A stretch of DNA of 64,000 bases from Kalmusia sp. IMI 367209. Taxonomy: Eukaryota > Ascomycota > Dothideomycetes > Pleosporales > Didymosphaeriaceae. The translations under genes and the position numbers were made by a program. Below the pieces are notes generated by a model that saw only the letters and a program-made list of their open reading frames with translations, was not told where the DNA came from and made no database searches. Every line of letters starts with the position of its first letter. The stretch's first letter is position 1. Of this stretch, positions 36,532 to 50,205 are shown piece by piece. The DNA lies in contig JAPEUQ010000006.1 of the NCBI GenBank assembly GCA_027946365.1, positions 1,612,001-1,676,000 of the forward strand, given 5' to 3'.

Positions 36532-37625
36532 TGCCAGTGAAAGGCGACAGGCTAAGATCAATTCAAAGCAACTATGGTTTTGAGATTTCCGGCAGGCTGG
36601 GGGCTTTTGTATGCACCCTCTCGAAGCCTGGCGCACCATATTCACCGGTAAACTTCGATTGATCAATGTCTCCCGCTAGATACCTGATAGTGGAGTCATG
36701 AGCCACCAGCTCTTATGCCGGAGATGCTAATGCTAGCCGAGACGGCGAACAGTAGTGGCATCGAGACCAATAGAAATAACCCTCGTCATCGTGCGTTTCG
36801 GATTCTTCCCGAAATATCCTATACGGGCTGCATGGGATCGACGTGGCTTGCCGCATCAATAACGTGCTGTAGTGTCGTACTTCTACCAGGATGGTAGGTG
36901 CAGGTAAGTATTGAAACTACTCGCTTGTAAACCCAATCATAAAGGCTGGTCAGCAACCGCAGAACATGTTCACATATTTAGAACCTTATCTATTCTCCAC
37001 TTAACTATCAATATTCTGCAATTGCTGAATCTTAAATCTGATCTTTATGGCCTTTTCATCTCTCGTCAACGTTGCGCCTCGCATTTCAGACCCACTTACA
37101 CTATCCGATGGGGGCCGGCCGCACTCTGGTCCAACGACACCGACTCAGCTCTCAGCTACACCTCAGACCGTAAGATTGATTCGAAAGCCGATATCCGGTA
37201 TCTCTGCTATCTTATGCCGTTTGCCAAATACGGTCACGTCCTGGTCACTACTGTCCTCCGATCCGCTAATTTGAGTTCGCGAAAAAATCATGATTTAAGA
37301 AAGTAATAGCCTGTGTTGGCCCATTGCTTAAGTTGCACCATGCATTTACAAGTATCAGCTTAACACTTTGGGAATCTTCGTCATTTGTCGTTCTCATCTA
37401 TATTTTGTTCGTTGGCATAGTAACAAAGCTTTAAATTGCAATACTATAGAATCAAAGCAATAGAGATGTTGAATCCTAGCAATTGTCCTTTTTCAAAAGA
37501 GTGTAGGGGAAGGTACGGTAATTGTTTCGATAAGCCTTCGGTGACAGTTGAGGTCGGTTAAACAGAAAACAAATACAGTTGGGATCAATGGTCCAAATTG
37601 TCTTACTTCCTGCCTTCCAAAACTT
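36532..37625. other. Intergenic region, no gene seen
   Basis: 1.1 kb between the secreted-protein start and the MetAP2 stop, both on the minus strand. Only short frames without similarity; nothing to report. Confidence 0.5.
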
Positions 37626-39215
<1,590 letters not shown>

Positions 39216-40074
39216 GTTTGGGTTCGAGCTTTAGTCATATAGTTTTCAGAATGCGATGGAGGAAGAGGTTGTTGAGAATGACCCGCAGACTGGAGGTCAT
39301 ACCAATGCTTGTTCCGAGCGCCGATCTTGGCATGCGGCACTGCGTGTTTGATAGAAAGCGGGGTGACACGACGGGCTTATCGATAAGGGTTGTGACCTCC
39401 CTTGAAGTTACAGCATTACACTTCAGAATCAAGAGCAGACATTAGACGGTATCGCTCACCACTTAGTGGCCACCCGATATTAGGCCATTACGCTCTGTGC
39501 CCCTCCTGATCGGTCTGCCGAACAAATCATCGGTTGACCGCCCTTTGTGTCCCAAGCGACTCATCTAATGTGCCACTCCAAGCGGCTTGAGGAAAGGACT
39601 CATTGGCTTTAGTAAGCATAGGATGCAATTCTCACTCATCTGAATGCTACATCGATGCCAACCGGGTTCTTTTTATGATTGTTCATTTTTGAGTTTTCGG
39701 CGCAGTGAAACTCAATAGGATCTATCACAATGCTTCCTTATATGCAAACATAGACAATCACCCCTTGTGGGTTTGCGATTTCATCGCTCAATCGCGCGAT
39801 CATGCTAGCTAAGCGTGGCAGCTGGAACAGGGGTGATTTGACCAGACTGAAGCTGACGTGGTTGAGTAATGTAGCGCATCCTTCGATGCAAAAACTTCTC
39901 TCCTTGTAAGCATTAATCGGATAACGTTTAACTCATCGCGTGCTAAGTTTTAGCCCCCATTTTCATTGGCAGCTATACACACCCCCAAGCTCCCACTCAT
40001 GGTGTTGAATTATCAGCAAATAATCATACTTGGGCGTGTTATCGCCGATCACTCCTCTTGGCAACTAGGCCACT
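39216..40074. other. Divergent intergenic region (MetAP2 / Zn2Cys6 factor)
   Basis: 859 bp between oppositely oriented start codons. No gene is seen; it presumably holds both promoters. Confidence 0.5.
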
Positions 40075-42509
40075 ATGTCGGCGGTTCTTGAGAACGTGTC
40101 TCAAAATATTGATACAGAACAATCAACCCTGATACCTCGAAAACGTAAGAGGAGAACGTTTGCATGCGCTCTTTGTCACCGCCGCAAACTTAAATGCGAT
40201 CAAGCTTACCCGTCATGTCTTCGTTGCGTCAACTCTGGAGCAGAATGTATCTACTCCGACAACAGAGCTTCTGTTCCTGACGAAAATGCTCACGATGCAT
40301 GGACAACGGACGAAACTTCTACTACATACAACAACACCGAGATTCGCTCTGAAGTCGGTAGTGCGAGGGTTGTACGGGACTTCACAAGCCCAGCTAGGTC
40401 AGATACCTTCGTTTCGGCGGGCCAGCCAAGAGAAAGCCAGGTCCTTGCGTCTGATCCAGACTCTCGAGGAGCCACTGTATGGTCTTCGAGTACTCCTGGC
40501 ACAACCTCATGTTCACGAACCGAGACTATGCTGTTCAAAGGGGGCGAATTTGCCACACAATATTACGGTCCCACACACCCAACGAGTCCTTTATTACATG
40601 TAAGTATCCTATGTGCATCATCTGCTACGACATACTGATCAGGAAAGCTTCCAGCACTACGATCTTTCATAGAAAGAGCCCATCAAACAGCATTTGCGAC
40701 CTTTCCTCGGCTCCAACAAGATTTCAAATTACTTCAGAACAGTATACGAAATAGCAGCGGGAAATATACTACTACTGCCGAAATTTCGATTATCTCAATG
40801 CTTCCAAACCAAAATGTAGCAAGATCTTTAGCACAGCTGTACTTTAAACGCTTCGAAGTGACCTACCGCATCTTACACGAGCCTACGTTTTGGAAAGACT
40901 TCAATAAGAATAGCTGGGAGAGTGTCGAGAATACCGAAATTACTTTCAGCGTTGTATTGCTGCTTGTGGTCCTTATCGCCAATACAATTGCTCCTGCTGA
41001 CTTATCGAGAGATGCTGGCTTGGGCTTCGACTCCCTCGAAACTGCTCCAAGGATCATCGACACTTGTAAAGCATGGCTTTCGATGCAAACCAGGAAACAC
41101 CTAAAAGTCGAACTCTTTCAAACCCGAATACTAATTCATATAGCTGAACAGATCAATTGTGTTCAATTGAAACAAACATGGGCTTCTGCTGGCTCATTGC
41201 TGAGATTTGCGATGGGTGCTGGGCTTCATAAGGATCCCAGCTTCTTAGACAGTAAGATATCCCCATATCATCAGCAAATGCGTAGGATGCTCTGGATCAC
41301 AATTATGGAGCTGGATCTTCAAGCTTCATTAGACCGTGGAATGTCGTCTTCTTTGGGGAACCAGTTTTGGGATAGCAGCACACCAAGAAACCTCAATGAT
41401 GACGATTTTGGCGACACATCACGAGTTTTACCAAAGCACAAAGAGGATCGTGAATTTACATCAACCTCTTATCTTTGCTTCTCCTACCGAACCTTCCGTC
41501 TGAGATCAGAATTATGTTCCATCCTCAACGGCGGCTCGATACTGTCACACGACCAAATTCTCGAGTTTGAGGATCAAATCACAGCACTGTTAGAGGAGCT
41601 ACCATGTTGGGAGGATGAAAAGAGCCGAGCGGTCAGAATAATGCTTGACACACAACTTCGACAATATCTTCTGCTAATTCACTTCCATTTTCTCCAGCAA
41701 TTTAAAGGCCGACCGAGGCGCAGATATTCGACGTTCGCTTGTGTTACGGAAGCAATTTCCATCCTTCGTGGGTACAGCAGTCTTCGAAAACTCGGCTACA
41801 ATTCGCATTCTTTGCTGAGCATAGGAGGAATCCTAAGACCTTCATTCGCTTTGTGCTACGCAATGTCCACATCGACTGATTCTTCGAGTAGGCAATTTCA
41901 AATCAATCATGTTACAGTTACTAACGATGTGCCAGGTGCGCATCTATCTACCGAAGCTGTAACTAACAGTCTCGAATGCGCACTTGCAGTGCTTCAAGAT
42001 AATGTTATGAGGAACCAGCGAGGATTCAAAGAATTCTGGCATCTTTCAGCTGCTTACAACTATACGATTGCTCAGTCCGTAGCTACTGATTCAAGAAAGC
42101 TTGAGCTTGAGCGAGAGGCTTGGGAGCGCGTGGCAGCACTGCTATACCGTGTCACGGCGGCTCAAAAGAACAGTGCTGTTGCAAATGGAACACTCTCACA
42201 GGCAGAGTCGTTGGTATGTATTTCCACTTACACCATCAATGCCACTAGTCCTGATGTTCTTTTTGCGATTGCAGACAGCAGTGGAGAACAGCCGCAATAG
42301 CAGCACAGTTACCCCAGATATGCCAAATCAGTCCCACAGAGCTAATATAAATCCATCAAATGTGAGTTGCCTTTGATCTTCCCAGTAGTCACTAATCTGG
42401 CTAGATACCATCAATTGCTCCTGGAGATGAACGATGGCCAGATGCATCCGATATCTCACAGTGGGATTTTGACGACGTCTGGAACTTAGACTTCACTCAT
42501 GCTATATGA
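40075..42509 (+). CDS. Zn2Cys6 fungal transcription factor, 760 aa
   Basis: Four exons: 40075-40599, 40648-42213, 42275-42361, 42405-42509, all junctions phase 0. A Zn2Cys6 binuclear cluster lies at residues 31-58 with Cys at 31, 34, 41, 48, 51 and 58 (CALCHRRKLKC, C...CLRC), preceded by a basic run (PRKRKRR). The middle region matches the fungal-specific factor domain in style: LAQLYFKRFEVTYRILHEPT, ETAPRIIDTCKAWL, FAMGAGLHKDP, MRRMLWITIMELDLQASLDR. The C-terminus is acidic and aromatic (WDFDDVWNLDFTHAI), a likely activation segment. It acts as a nuclear DNA-binding regulator, target unknown. The acceptor of intron 1 (AAAG at 40647) is weak but is the one that keeps frame. The neighbouring convergent SDR could be a target, but this is only positional. 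Confidence 0.9.
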
Positions 42510-42982
42510 AATAGTTCAGTATTGAACTTGAAAGAATACTGGGGACTTGATGCCTTTATTCTGGCCGCTCATTATCTTTCATAGTATTACCAGCATCTAT
42601 TAATTTCAAGACGTTTACATCAAAAGCAACAAAACAATTGAACGAGGAACACGAAGACTTGAAATCGATCAATTATAGTTGGATATTACTAGTCATAAAG
42701 CCCGGGTTATGCCACCAGCAGCAAGAAAAAGAGACCGCCTACTGGGACTTATTTAGATACAGTCGACAGTAGTGTCCTTATTCCAACTCGACCACATTCC
42801 AGATCTTCGTTGAGACACTAGTTCTCACCAATGAACAAATTAGCCACGTCAGGGTTCACTATATGCTCCAGGTTTTATGATAAATGTTTCTTTAATAATT
42901 AGTCTATTACATTACAGCGCTCAAAATGCTAAGAAACGAAATCAAATACACCAAGCAAAGAGATGTAACGACCGCACAGTAA
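42510..42982. other. Convergent intergenic spacer, no gene seen
   Basis: 473 AT-rich bases between the stops of the Zn2Cys6 gene and the SDR gene. Confidence 0.5.
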
Positions 42983-43968
42983 TTATGAGAACGACTGCAA
43001 TTCCTCCTCTGTCCATTCAAACAGCTTCTTCGCCAACGCAGTATCTCTGCCATAGGTCGTTGACGGTACGACCAATTTCCCGATCGGCTCATAATACGCT
43101 CCATTCTTGAGATCCTCCTTAGGCGTAGTCGCCGCCCATGTCTGGTTGTACGGACCCTCCTCCACCGCGATCCAATTCCCACCCGAGGCAATGCTTACAA
43201 TCCTGCGATCAAAGAAACCCTCATTGCTATGCAAGTCCGTCTTGATGAATCCCGGATGTATAGCAACAGATGTGATATTCGGGTACCTGCGCGCAAGCTC
43301 GACTGCGTATAGTAAATTGGCAAGCTTGCTCTGACCGTAGCGCGTGAACTTCTTGGGCTGGTATATCGGGCCGATGCTTGCCTGCGACGTCTTTAGTGTA
43401 CTGAACTCGATGCCACCCCTGGGTGTTGTGCTGTACGCGGTCGATGCCATGTTCACGATGCGAACGTCTGAATTAGGTTGTTTCGCGGTATCGAGTAGGG
43501 TGGGCAGGAGTAGCTTGATGAGGAGCGCGTGGCCAAGATGATTTGTCGCAAACTGGATCTCGTAGCCGTCTTTGCTGAGTCCAGGAGGAATGGCCATGAC
43601 GCCGGCATTACACATCAAGACGTCTAGGCGATTTGACTGAGAAAGGAACTGTTGCGCTGCCTGTTTTACGGAGGCGAGGCTCGTGAGGTCGCATTCTATG
43701 AAGATGACTTCGGTGGAAGTAGATATTGTCTTGAGCTTGGAGATCAGGGCATCGGCTTTGGCTCTGTTACGCCCGCTCAAGAAGATTTTGGCTGGGTTTT
43801 TGGCTGCGATCAAGGAGATGAACCCTGCTCCAAGTCCAGTCGTTCCTACAGAAAAGATGAGTGAAATTCAAATCACAGACAATGTCGATACGAACCTCCA
43901 GTGACTAGGTAGACGCGCCCAGTAAGATCTGGGATGGATTGCTCGGGATGGAAAGATGCTTTGGACAT
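42983..43968 (-). CDS. Short-chain dehydrogenase/reductase, retinol dehydrogenase/WWOX-like, 311 aa
   Basis: Two exons on the minus strand: 43968-43896 and 43845-42983, with a 50-nt intron inside the nucleotide-binding motif (donor GTTCGT, somewhat unusual). Splicing gives the Rossmann motif TGGTTGLGAG (residues 23-32), then CDLTSLASVK and NAGVMAIP. The catalytic set is Ser159 (NMAS), Tyr194 and Lys198 (RYGQSKLANLLYA). Length and the NHLGHALL motif fit SDRs of the retinol-dehydrogenase type that use NADP(H). It is likely a cytosolic oxidoreductase of a small carbonyl or hydroxyl substrate; the substrate is unknown. Confidence 0.92.
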
Positions 43969-44589
43969 ATTGGATGTATAATTAGTGCCGCTTCTGTGTG
44001 ACTGGACTGAAAGTCTGAGTAAGATATTAATTCTGGTAAATGTAGATCTGTTCTCATTCATGAACTATATACACATAAACATGTTGTGACGTTTGGACTA
44101 TTTTTCCATTCCCGACTTCAGTATTACGGACGTACGATGAGGCTTGCCTCCATTTGTGGCGGTTTTGGGGCCGTCGGGGAAAGTTCGAGCCGCGCCTCGG
44201 CCGTCGGCCGTTACGTATCGCAGCTATTGGTTCACGAACATCAACGTACATTATTGTAATCGGTTAGCACTCACGCACGTCGTCATAGCCTACTAAATTA
44301 GGCTACTTCATACGTTACTCAGTGCGCCTTTCCACTTGGTCATCCGGACGCAGTCACCGCTCTCATGATTGAGCCTCACTTTGATAACATGATCGAAGTC
44401 TAACTTGACTGGGGCTTCTCTTATTGCGCCGAGTTGACTATTCACCTGGACGTTCAGCATACTCAGCATGAAGAAGAACTGCTTTATGTTTAGTAAATCG
44501 GAACGTTGGTCGAGCTACTGCAGCGCAAGCGACTCTGCAGGTTGGCTTGTCGTCAGCGCTCGTCGAACTCAGAGTGTCTTTTGTCCAAC
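43969..44589. other. Intergenic region before the transposon
   Basis: Promoter of the SDR and flanking DNA up to the TA target site. No gene is seen. Confidence 0.5.
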
Positions 44590-44591
44590 TA

Positions 44592-44636
44592 ACGTGCCGA
44601 GACAGTCTGTGCGCGCGGACAGACAATGCGCGCTCA
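44592..44636 (+). repeat. Left terminal inverted repeat of the Fot1/pogo element
   Basis: 45 bases identical to the reverse complement of 46669-46713; beyond this the ends still resemble each other (a shared CAACTTTT) but with gaps. Confidence 0.93.
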
Positions 44637-44752
44637 ACACCAAAAACTCAGGCAACTTTTTGAGTCTGTAAAAATTGCAACAATAGCTACTATCACGAGA
44701 TCTTTTGGTGGAGAGCTCTATAAGGCTTATAAATTAATGCTAGCTAGTAAAA

Positions 44753-46624
44753 TCACAAAAATCTAGTCGGCTTTTTAATGGCGCGGCCACTACGCGAAAT
44801 TTGAGGTGAAGCAGCCTCAGAAGCTTCAGCAGCATCTACAGCCTTCTGCGCAGCTTGTTTTTTTGTTGTCGCTTTTGTAGAAAGTCTTGAAGCTTTTTTC
44901 TTTGCTTTTCGGGCAATTTTTATGCGATCCTGAAGTTGTTTTTGAGCCTTACGAGCTTTTTGAGCAAGAGCTTTTTGAGCTGCTACATCAGCCTTCTGCT
45001 TTCTTCTAGATGTAAGAGCCTGAGCTCTTACAACGCGCCTTTCTTGAAGTAATTTTTCTTTGAGCAGCTTGTTTACCTTTCGAATTTCAGCTGCCTCTTT
45101 TTTTTTCAGCTGTAAATTTGCTTCTTGAGCTTCTTTTTCTTGTAGGTTCTTCCGCGCCTTTTGAACTTTGCTTGGTGACCAGAAAACTGCACCCCCATAA
45201 TAAGTATAAGGCTCCTCAAGGGGTAAAGCTTGACGTTGATTTTGGCGTTGAGTTTTAACTGCAAGAGCTTTTCGTAGACCTTGATTTTCATACTTAGCAA
45301 GCTCTTTTTAGACTACGATTTTATGGAAAGCTTAACTAATTTTCTTTGCCTTATTACTATCGCCAAACTCCGCAACAGCTTTTAAAAGCTTATCAGCTTT
45401 TCTCCAGTCAGAAGCGCTAAGCTCAGAGCTTGAGCTTTCTCTTGATCCCTGATCAGGTAGGTTGTTGTTTTTAAATTTTTTGAGGATAGTCTCTGGATCT
45501 AGGGGCGCAATGCCAGTTACTTCAAAAGCTTTTAAAATTAATTTCTCATTAACTGATTTTAGCCAGGCGTTCCAAAATAAGTTGAAGAAGTCTTTCTTTA
45601 TAATTAAAATTAGGCCCTAACTGTTTTGCATGAAGTTTGTGAGCTCAGTTGAGTAGGCAGCTGAGAGACTTTTAAAAACGCAGACGTCAAGCGGCTGTAA
45701 GGTATGTATTAAATGAGGTGGAAAAACATAAAGTAGAATCCTTTGACTACTACAGTAGTCAATAAAATCAGGTGTAACATGAGATCCATGGCCGTCTAGA
45801 ATTAAAAGCCTATAGGACCTTCTAGATTTTGACTTGGTGCAACGATTAAACACCTCTTTAAGCCATATAAGGCCTATTTCATTGTTTGTCCATCCAGAGC
45901 TTGATAAGGCTATAAATGCTGGCCTTTCTAGGTTGAGATCCTTCACCCAGCTTATTTGTGGAGCTCCTAAGTCTGATTAATAAATAAGGGCTGGATCTAT
46001 TGCTGAACCATTAGCGCATATGTAGGCTAGAAGCGAAATCCATTCGCAGTTTCCATCCTACATTGCCTGCCTTACTTCTTTGCTCTTGTACGAAGATTTG
46101 CTGAAAATCCGCTTTGTTCTAGATCCAATTCTAAGCATGAAGCCTTTTTCATCCATATTATAAATGTTGTAAGGCTTAATTTTGTATTGCGCGATTTTTT
46201 GCTATAAAAGCTGAAAATATAGCTTATATTTTGCTTCTGAATCAGCGTTGTAGCGATTTCTGTCGATTCCGGTCGTCTATTTTGTGATGAGGCTTTCGTG
46301 ATTCTGCTTGATGAACCGATCTACCTACTTTATGCTGACTATAGTTTTGACTATAGAGCTTGCGAAATTTTGAATCATCTACCTTATAGGTGGTAGGCCT
46401 TGTTTTATGAGCTTTTCGATGTACTTTATAAGCTCGCGCTCCTATTGTTGGCTGAGCTTTTTGCGTTTTGAATTTGCAGCTTCGCGCGACTGTGTAAGAG
46501 CTCTATGCCTTCGTGTTAAGGTAGACCGTACAACGCCGAACTGCTTTGCGATTTTTGTATAATTAGGAGACTCTCCTAGATCTTGCGACTGTAAAGCTTC
46601 AAGAGCTGCGTCAATAGGCTTCAT
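44753..46624 (-). pseudogene. Degenerate Fot1/pogo transposase, about 623 codons with ten in-frame stops
   Basis: The reading frame begins MKPIDAALEALQ with a pipsqueak/CENP-B-type helix-turn-helix (NYTKIAKQFGVVRSTLTRRH). It then shows the DDE-superfamily core: NMDEKGF, LLILDGHGSHVTPDFIDYC and HTLQPLDVCVFKSL (the Asp triad of this family), and a Lys/Arg/Ala-rich tail ending PTRFL-stop. Ten stops interrupt it, all TAG or TAA and none TGA. Where family residues are recognisable they fit Gln (CAG/CAA) or Trp (TGG) codons changed by single C-to-T or G-to-A transitions. The frame itself never shifts. This is the expected mark of repeat-induced point mutation. The protein cannot be made, so the copy is non-autonomous. 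Confidence 0.9.
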
Positions 46625-46668
46625 ATTGACTGAAAAAACGCGTGTTGAAAAGTTGACGCGTTTTGTTG

Positions 46669-46713
46669 TGAGCGCGCATTGTCTGTCCGCGCGCACAGAC
46701 TGTCTCGGCACGT
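46669..46713 (-). repeat. Right terminal inverted repeat of the Fot1/pogo element
   Basis: Exact inverted copy of the left 45-bp end; followed by the TA target duplication at 46714-46715. Confidence 0.93.
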
Positions 46714-46715
46714 TA

Positions 46716-47017
46716 TCGCCGACGTCCGTGCGTGCCATCAAGTTTATTGGTGTACCGAATAGCCAACGTGCATAAGAGCCATTAAGAGAAGTTCGCAGAG
46801 ACGATGTGGCGAACTTTTATCACTCATAATCACCATTAGATGTCGGACGGTTATCGCTCCGCTGGCAAGACTAAACGTCCGTAGACACTCGAATTGACAG
46901 AGCGAACGATTGGAGATGGACAGAGTTCGACGAAGATACAAGCAGAACCCACTTTTATGGTTTTCTACCTAGTTCGCGAGGCCAAGGGATGAACAACGTT
47001 TACAATGCACTAATCCT
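46716..47017. other. Spacer between transposon and beta-propeller gene
   Basis: About 300 bases with no gene or repeat recognised. Confidence 0.5.
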
Positions 47018-48073
47018 TCAGACAATCAGCGCCATACCGTGCGCACCTTGATTGATAGGCGCATTTTGTACTTTTCCAACACCATCATCGACTTCCAGAG
47101 TTTTGGCTACCTTCATCTGTCTTAGATCCACAACATCCACTGTGCCCGAAGCCATATTTGCCACAAACACTGTCTCATCACCACTTGCTACTAGCGTTGT
47201 GAGGGGGAACAGACCAACTTCCACCTCACCCTGATGCTCGAAGTTGTGGGTGTCGTATACTGAAACCTTGCTATTTAGAGGGACCAGTTGCTTCGAAGCC
47301 GCATCAATCTCCGACGCGAAGTGCACCACGAGAACTTTGTCGTTCGAGACGCTTTTGACCGACATGACTGGCACATCTGTCAGCACCGTGCGAACCACCT
47401 CATCCGTCGTAGTATCGATGACCTTGAAGCCGAACTCCTCCGCGGGCTTCACAGAGATCAGACTCAAGGTCGGAAACGGGTAATATGCGAAGCGTCCATC
47501 GGGAGAAACATCGCCTTCCTCACTGCCTGGGAACGGAATCGTTTTGGTCAGCTTTGCTCCGGCGAGATCAAGCACGGAGATATACTGCAGCTCCTTGTTT
47601 GTAGTGTAGGCTTTTCTCCCGTTGTCGGCTAGGGCGAGCCAGTGGCATCGAGCGGCACTAGGAACCGCTTTGATAATAGGGTATTCGCTGCTGGTCAAGT
47701 CGATACCGATCACACCGCCTGGACCGGAGTCGGTGAAACCGTCTTCGATGGCGGCGTATAGAATCTTTGCATCTGGGGAGAGACGTACGCCGTGTGGGCC
47801 ACGATATGGTGATGTATCGATGATTCGTGAGACGGCTTGATTCTCAATATCAAAGACGCTGATGTAATGAGCATAGGCACCGTGCTTGTTGTAGAATCCG
47901 TATTCATAGGTATGCGATATGAAAAGTCTCTTGCTTTCGGAATCGTAAGCCACTTCGTGTGGCTGAGCCGTGAGGTTGCTAATATGCAACACTCGGGCAC
48001 CCGAAGTGAGACTGAAGAATGAGAGACTGCATCCAGCTTGACTGATGACAGCGAGAGTATTATGAAGCGACAT
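47018..48073 (-). CDS. Seven-bladed beta-propeller (YVTN/YncE-like) protein, 351 aa, single exon
   Basis: Intronless frame with repeated blade-like segments: HEVAYDSESKRLFISHTYEY, HGVRLSPDAKILYAAIEDG, ADNGRKAYTTNKELQYISVL, EEGDVSPDGRFAYY, ASGDETVFVANMASGTVDVV. The DGR.AY / G.VDVVDL pattern is typical of YVTN/lactonase-type propellers. No signal peptide is obvious. Such proteins can be lactonases or binding scaffolds; which one cannot be read from sequence. It lies next to the transposon and upstream of a secreted hydrolase on the same strand. Confidence 0.8.
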   Translation of the reverse strand: MSLHNTLAVISQAGCSLSFFSLTSGARVLHISNLTAQPHEVAYDSESKRLFISHTYEYGFYNKHGAYAHYISVFDIENQAVSRIIDTSPYRGPHGVRLSPDAKILYAAIEDGFTDSGPGGVIGIDLTSSEYPIIKAVPSAARCHWLALADNGRKAYTTNKELQYISVLDLAGAKLTKTIPFPGSEEGDVSPDGRFAYYPFPTLSLISVKPAEEFGFKVIDTTTDEVVRTVLTDVPVMSVKSVSNDKVLVVHFASEIDAASKQLVPLNSKVSVYDTHNFEHQGEVEVGLFPLTTLVASGDETVFVANMASGTVDVVDLRQMKVAKTLEVDDGVGKVQNAPINQGAHGMALIV

Positions 48074-48871
48074 GACGATTGGAAGTGTCTGTGGTTTCTA
48101 ACGTGTATTTGCACTCGTATACCTTTAATTGTTATTCTGATTTTCTAATACACATGATGCTTTGTTAACGCCGAAGCCGAGAATGAGGTCCGAGTCGATA
48201 ACCGAAAGCATGCCACCAGTATACGCCGAGATCCTAGACCTATCAACATACGCGTCGCAAAAATCAATGCGAACCCAAGAGTGGGTCGATAGATAGACCC
48301 CATCGAACCAATTTTACCTCCATAATGATTTCCTTCGATGATACAGTATGAGGCCGATGGTTTTCATTAGTGTGTTACCTGAATCATTGTCATCCAAGCA
48401 CTGCAAACCCAGAACTGCAAGAGAATCTGTGGGTCCGTCTTATTCTGGTATCGATGAACAAACAATTCGAACTCAAATTAGAGCTTAGCATAGGACATTG
48501 CATATGAGGACCTACGCAGTTATTGCCACTAGCTGATCTGCAGGAGGCAACAGGCGTAACACTGTATCTACCCTGTCATCTGCTGTGTAGTGGAATATGT
48601 AGGTTTAGTTTTTTAGTATGGTAAAGGGCAAGGTCGGGGTACGTGCTGCTCCAGCCTTTAACATTTCGATATCTGAAGGAAATCCTTTTTTTCTATCGAG
48701 TCAAATTGTCGGCAGCAATGAAGAGTCTATAATATACTACAAAAAAGCTATCAAGAGAGTGTAAGAAGCGAATGTACAACTGCCAAACATTAAGCTCCCT
48801 TACGAGTAACCCATCTATTCACGAGACTCACGACCGCAAATCCTACTCCCACAGACATCAAGCCACCATAC
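48074..48871. other. Intergenic region, no gene seen
   Basis: About 800 bases, promoter of the beta-propeller gene and 3' flank of the hydrolase gene. Confidence 0.5.
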
Positions 48872-50205
48872 TTATAGCCCATTGTTCTCCAAAAACGTTG
48901 TAATGACCTTGAAAGCACCAGTGGCATTCTTATGGAAGTTGATGTGGTGGCTCGCCCCAGGATGAATACTCAGCTGCAGCGGCTTCGCATTCTTGTACAG
49001 CGTCTTGGCCGGCTCCTCAAACACGCCGGGGCAATACCCATCGCAGACGATATAGTCGAGCTCGCCCGTAATATGCAGAGCCGGCTTGTCCCACTTGTCT
49101 GCCGCGATGGACGCCGGACCGGCGAAAGTCGCGAACTCGCCCAATGTGAAAGGCTCTTTCGCGCTCTCGGTGAAGAGGGCCACGTCGTTGTCGAAAGCGG
49201 GTGCCTTGAAATAGTTCATGATGAGGTCGAAGACGGAGGGCCAGGTTACGTAGCCGTTGTCTCGGTCGCCGTAGAGTGCCGTGTTTTCGACGTTCGCCAG
49301 GCGGGGGACGAAGGAGCGGAGGAGGCCGTTCCCGTTGATACCTGTTGCGCTAGCATTCATGCTAAAGCCTGTTAGAATGACTGCGTCTGCGATGTCGGGC
49401 TTCTCGGCGATGGCGGCGTGAGTTGTATAGGAGCCGAAGGAGAAGCCCATGACGGCGACTTTCTCGGCTTTGATCTTGCCGGTATACTTTCCAGATTTGA
49501 CGAGCTGGGCGAGTTGCTGAAGGACAGTCTTTGCAGTGTTGAGTTGGGCCTCGAAGCCATTGATTCTAGGTTTCGAAGTAAGTTAGAAATACCGGATTTG
49601 GTGGACATGTAAAGAAAACGTACCTGGAAGAAGCACCACAGCCAAGTCGATCATAGAAGAATACACTATACCCGCAATCCAGTGCATGCTGAACGAAGTT
49701 GTACTCATCAGGCTTATAGGGCGAATTCCAATGTGCTCGGCCGGGCCCAATGCCATGCGTAGCCACGATAACCGTCTTCTCTTTACCGTTCGTCTTCCTC
49801 GGCGTACAGAAGCTCGCGGCGATTTCGTACGAGCCCTTGTACTTCTTATTTGCACCGAGAGCAGCTGGGTTACCCTTGCGTGGACTAGCGGTCAAATTGA
49901 TCAGGGTATCTTGGAGCTCAAAACTGTCTGTCCAGTTGCCAGTAAATTCTGGGCCTTCGTACTCGATAGATATGGGAACGTAAAATTCCGTGCAGTCTCC
50001 GTTGGGTGGGTAGTATGTTGGTGCACTGTATACATGAGCAATTTTGAATGTAAATACTGTAGAACGTAACTTACAGTGTGCTGTAGTAGCTTCCATGGGA
50101 GCCGTTGACAGCTTGAGCAGTCTCATAGCAAGCAGTCATGACTGCCGACTTGAGCATACAAGTGACGGCCATTGCCATATGCATATTTGCTTTCATTAAA
50201 ACCAT
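48872..50205 (-). CDS. Probably secreted alpha/beta hydrolase, 408 aa
   Basis: Three exons on the minus strand: 50205-50075, 50025-49624, 49565-48872; introns of 49 and 58 nt, both in frame. The start at 50205 gives a Met-rich hydrophobic N-terminus (MVLMKANMHMAMAVTCMLKS) that may be a signal peptide. The region PTYYPPNGDCTEFYVPISIE is followed by an alpha/beta fold: VIVATHGIGPGRAHW (oxyanion loop), YDRLGCGASSR, nucleophile elbow VMGFSFGSY with Ser near 220, ITGELDYIV (acid) and GASHHINFH (His). The triad is complete. Substrate unknown; the overall style resembles fungal secreted hydrolases induced on plant or wall material. Confidence 0.85.

Larger units (their letters stand above)
44592..46713 (-). 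mobile_element. Fot1/pogo-type DNA transposon (Tc1/mariner superfamily), 2122 bp
   Basis: The element is bounded by perfect 45-bp terminal inverted repeats (44592-44636 and 46669-46713, starting ACGTGCCGAGACAGTC) and flanked by a TA dinucleotide on each side (44590-44591 and 46714-46715), the target duplication of this superfamily. Inside lies one transposase frame on the minus strand. The interior is clearly more AT-rich than the GC-rich TIRs and the neighbouring genes. The insertion sits between the SDR and the beta-propeller gene and disrupts neither. Confidence 0.93.

Noticed and set aside
39220..39240. GGGTTCGAGC as a tRNA T-arm
   Set aside because: No matching T-stem, anticodon arm or acceptor stem around it; no tRNA gene was found in the window.
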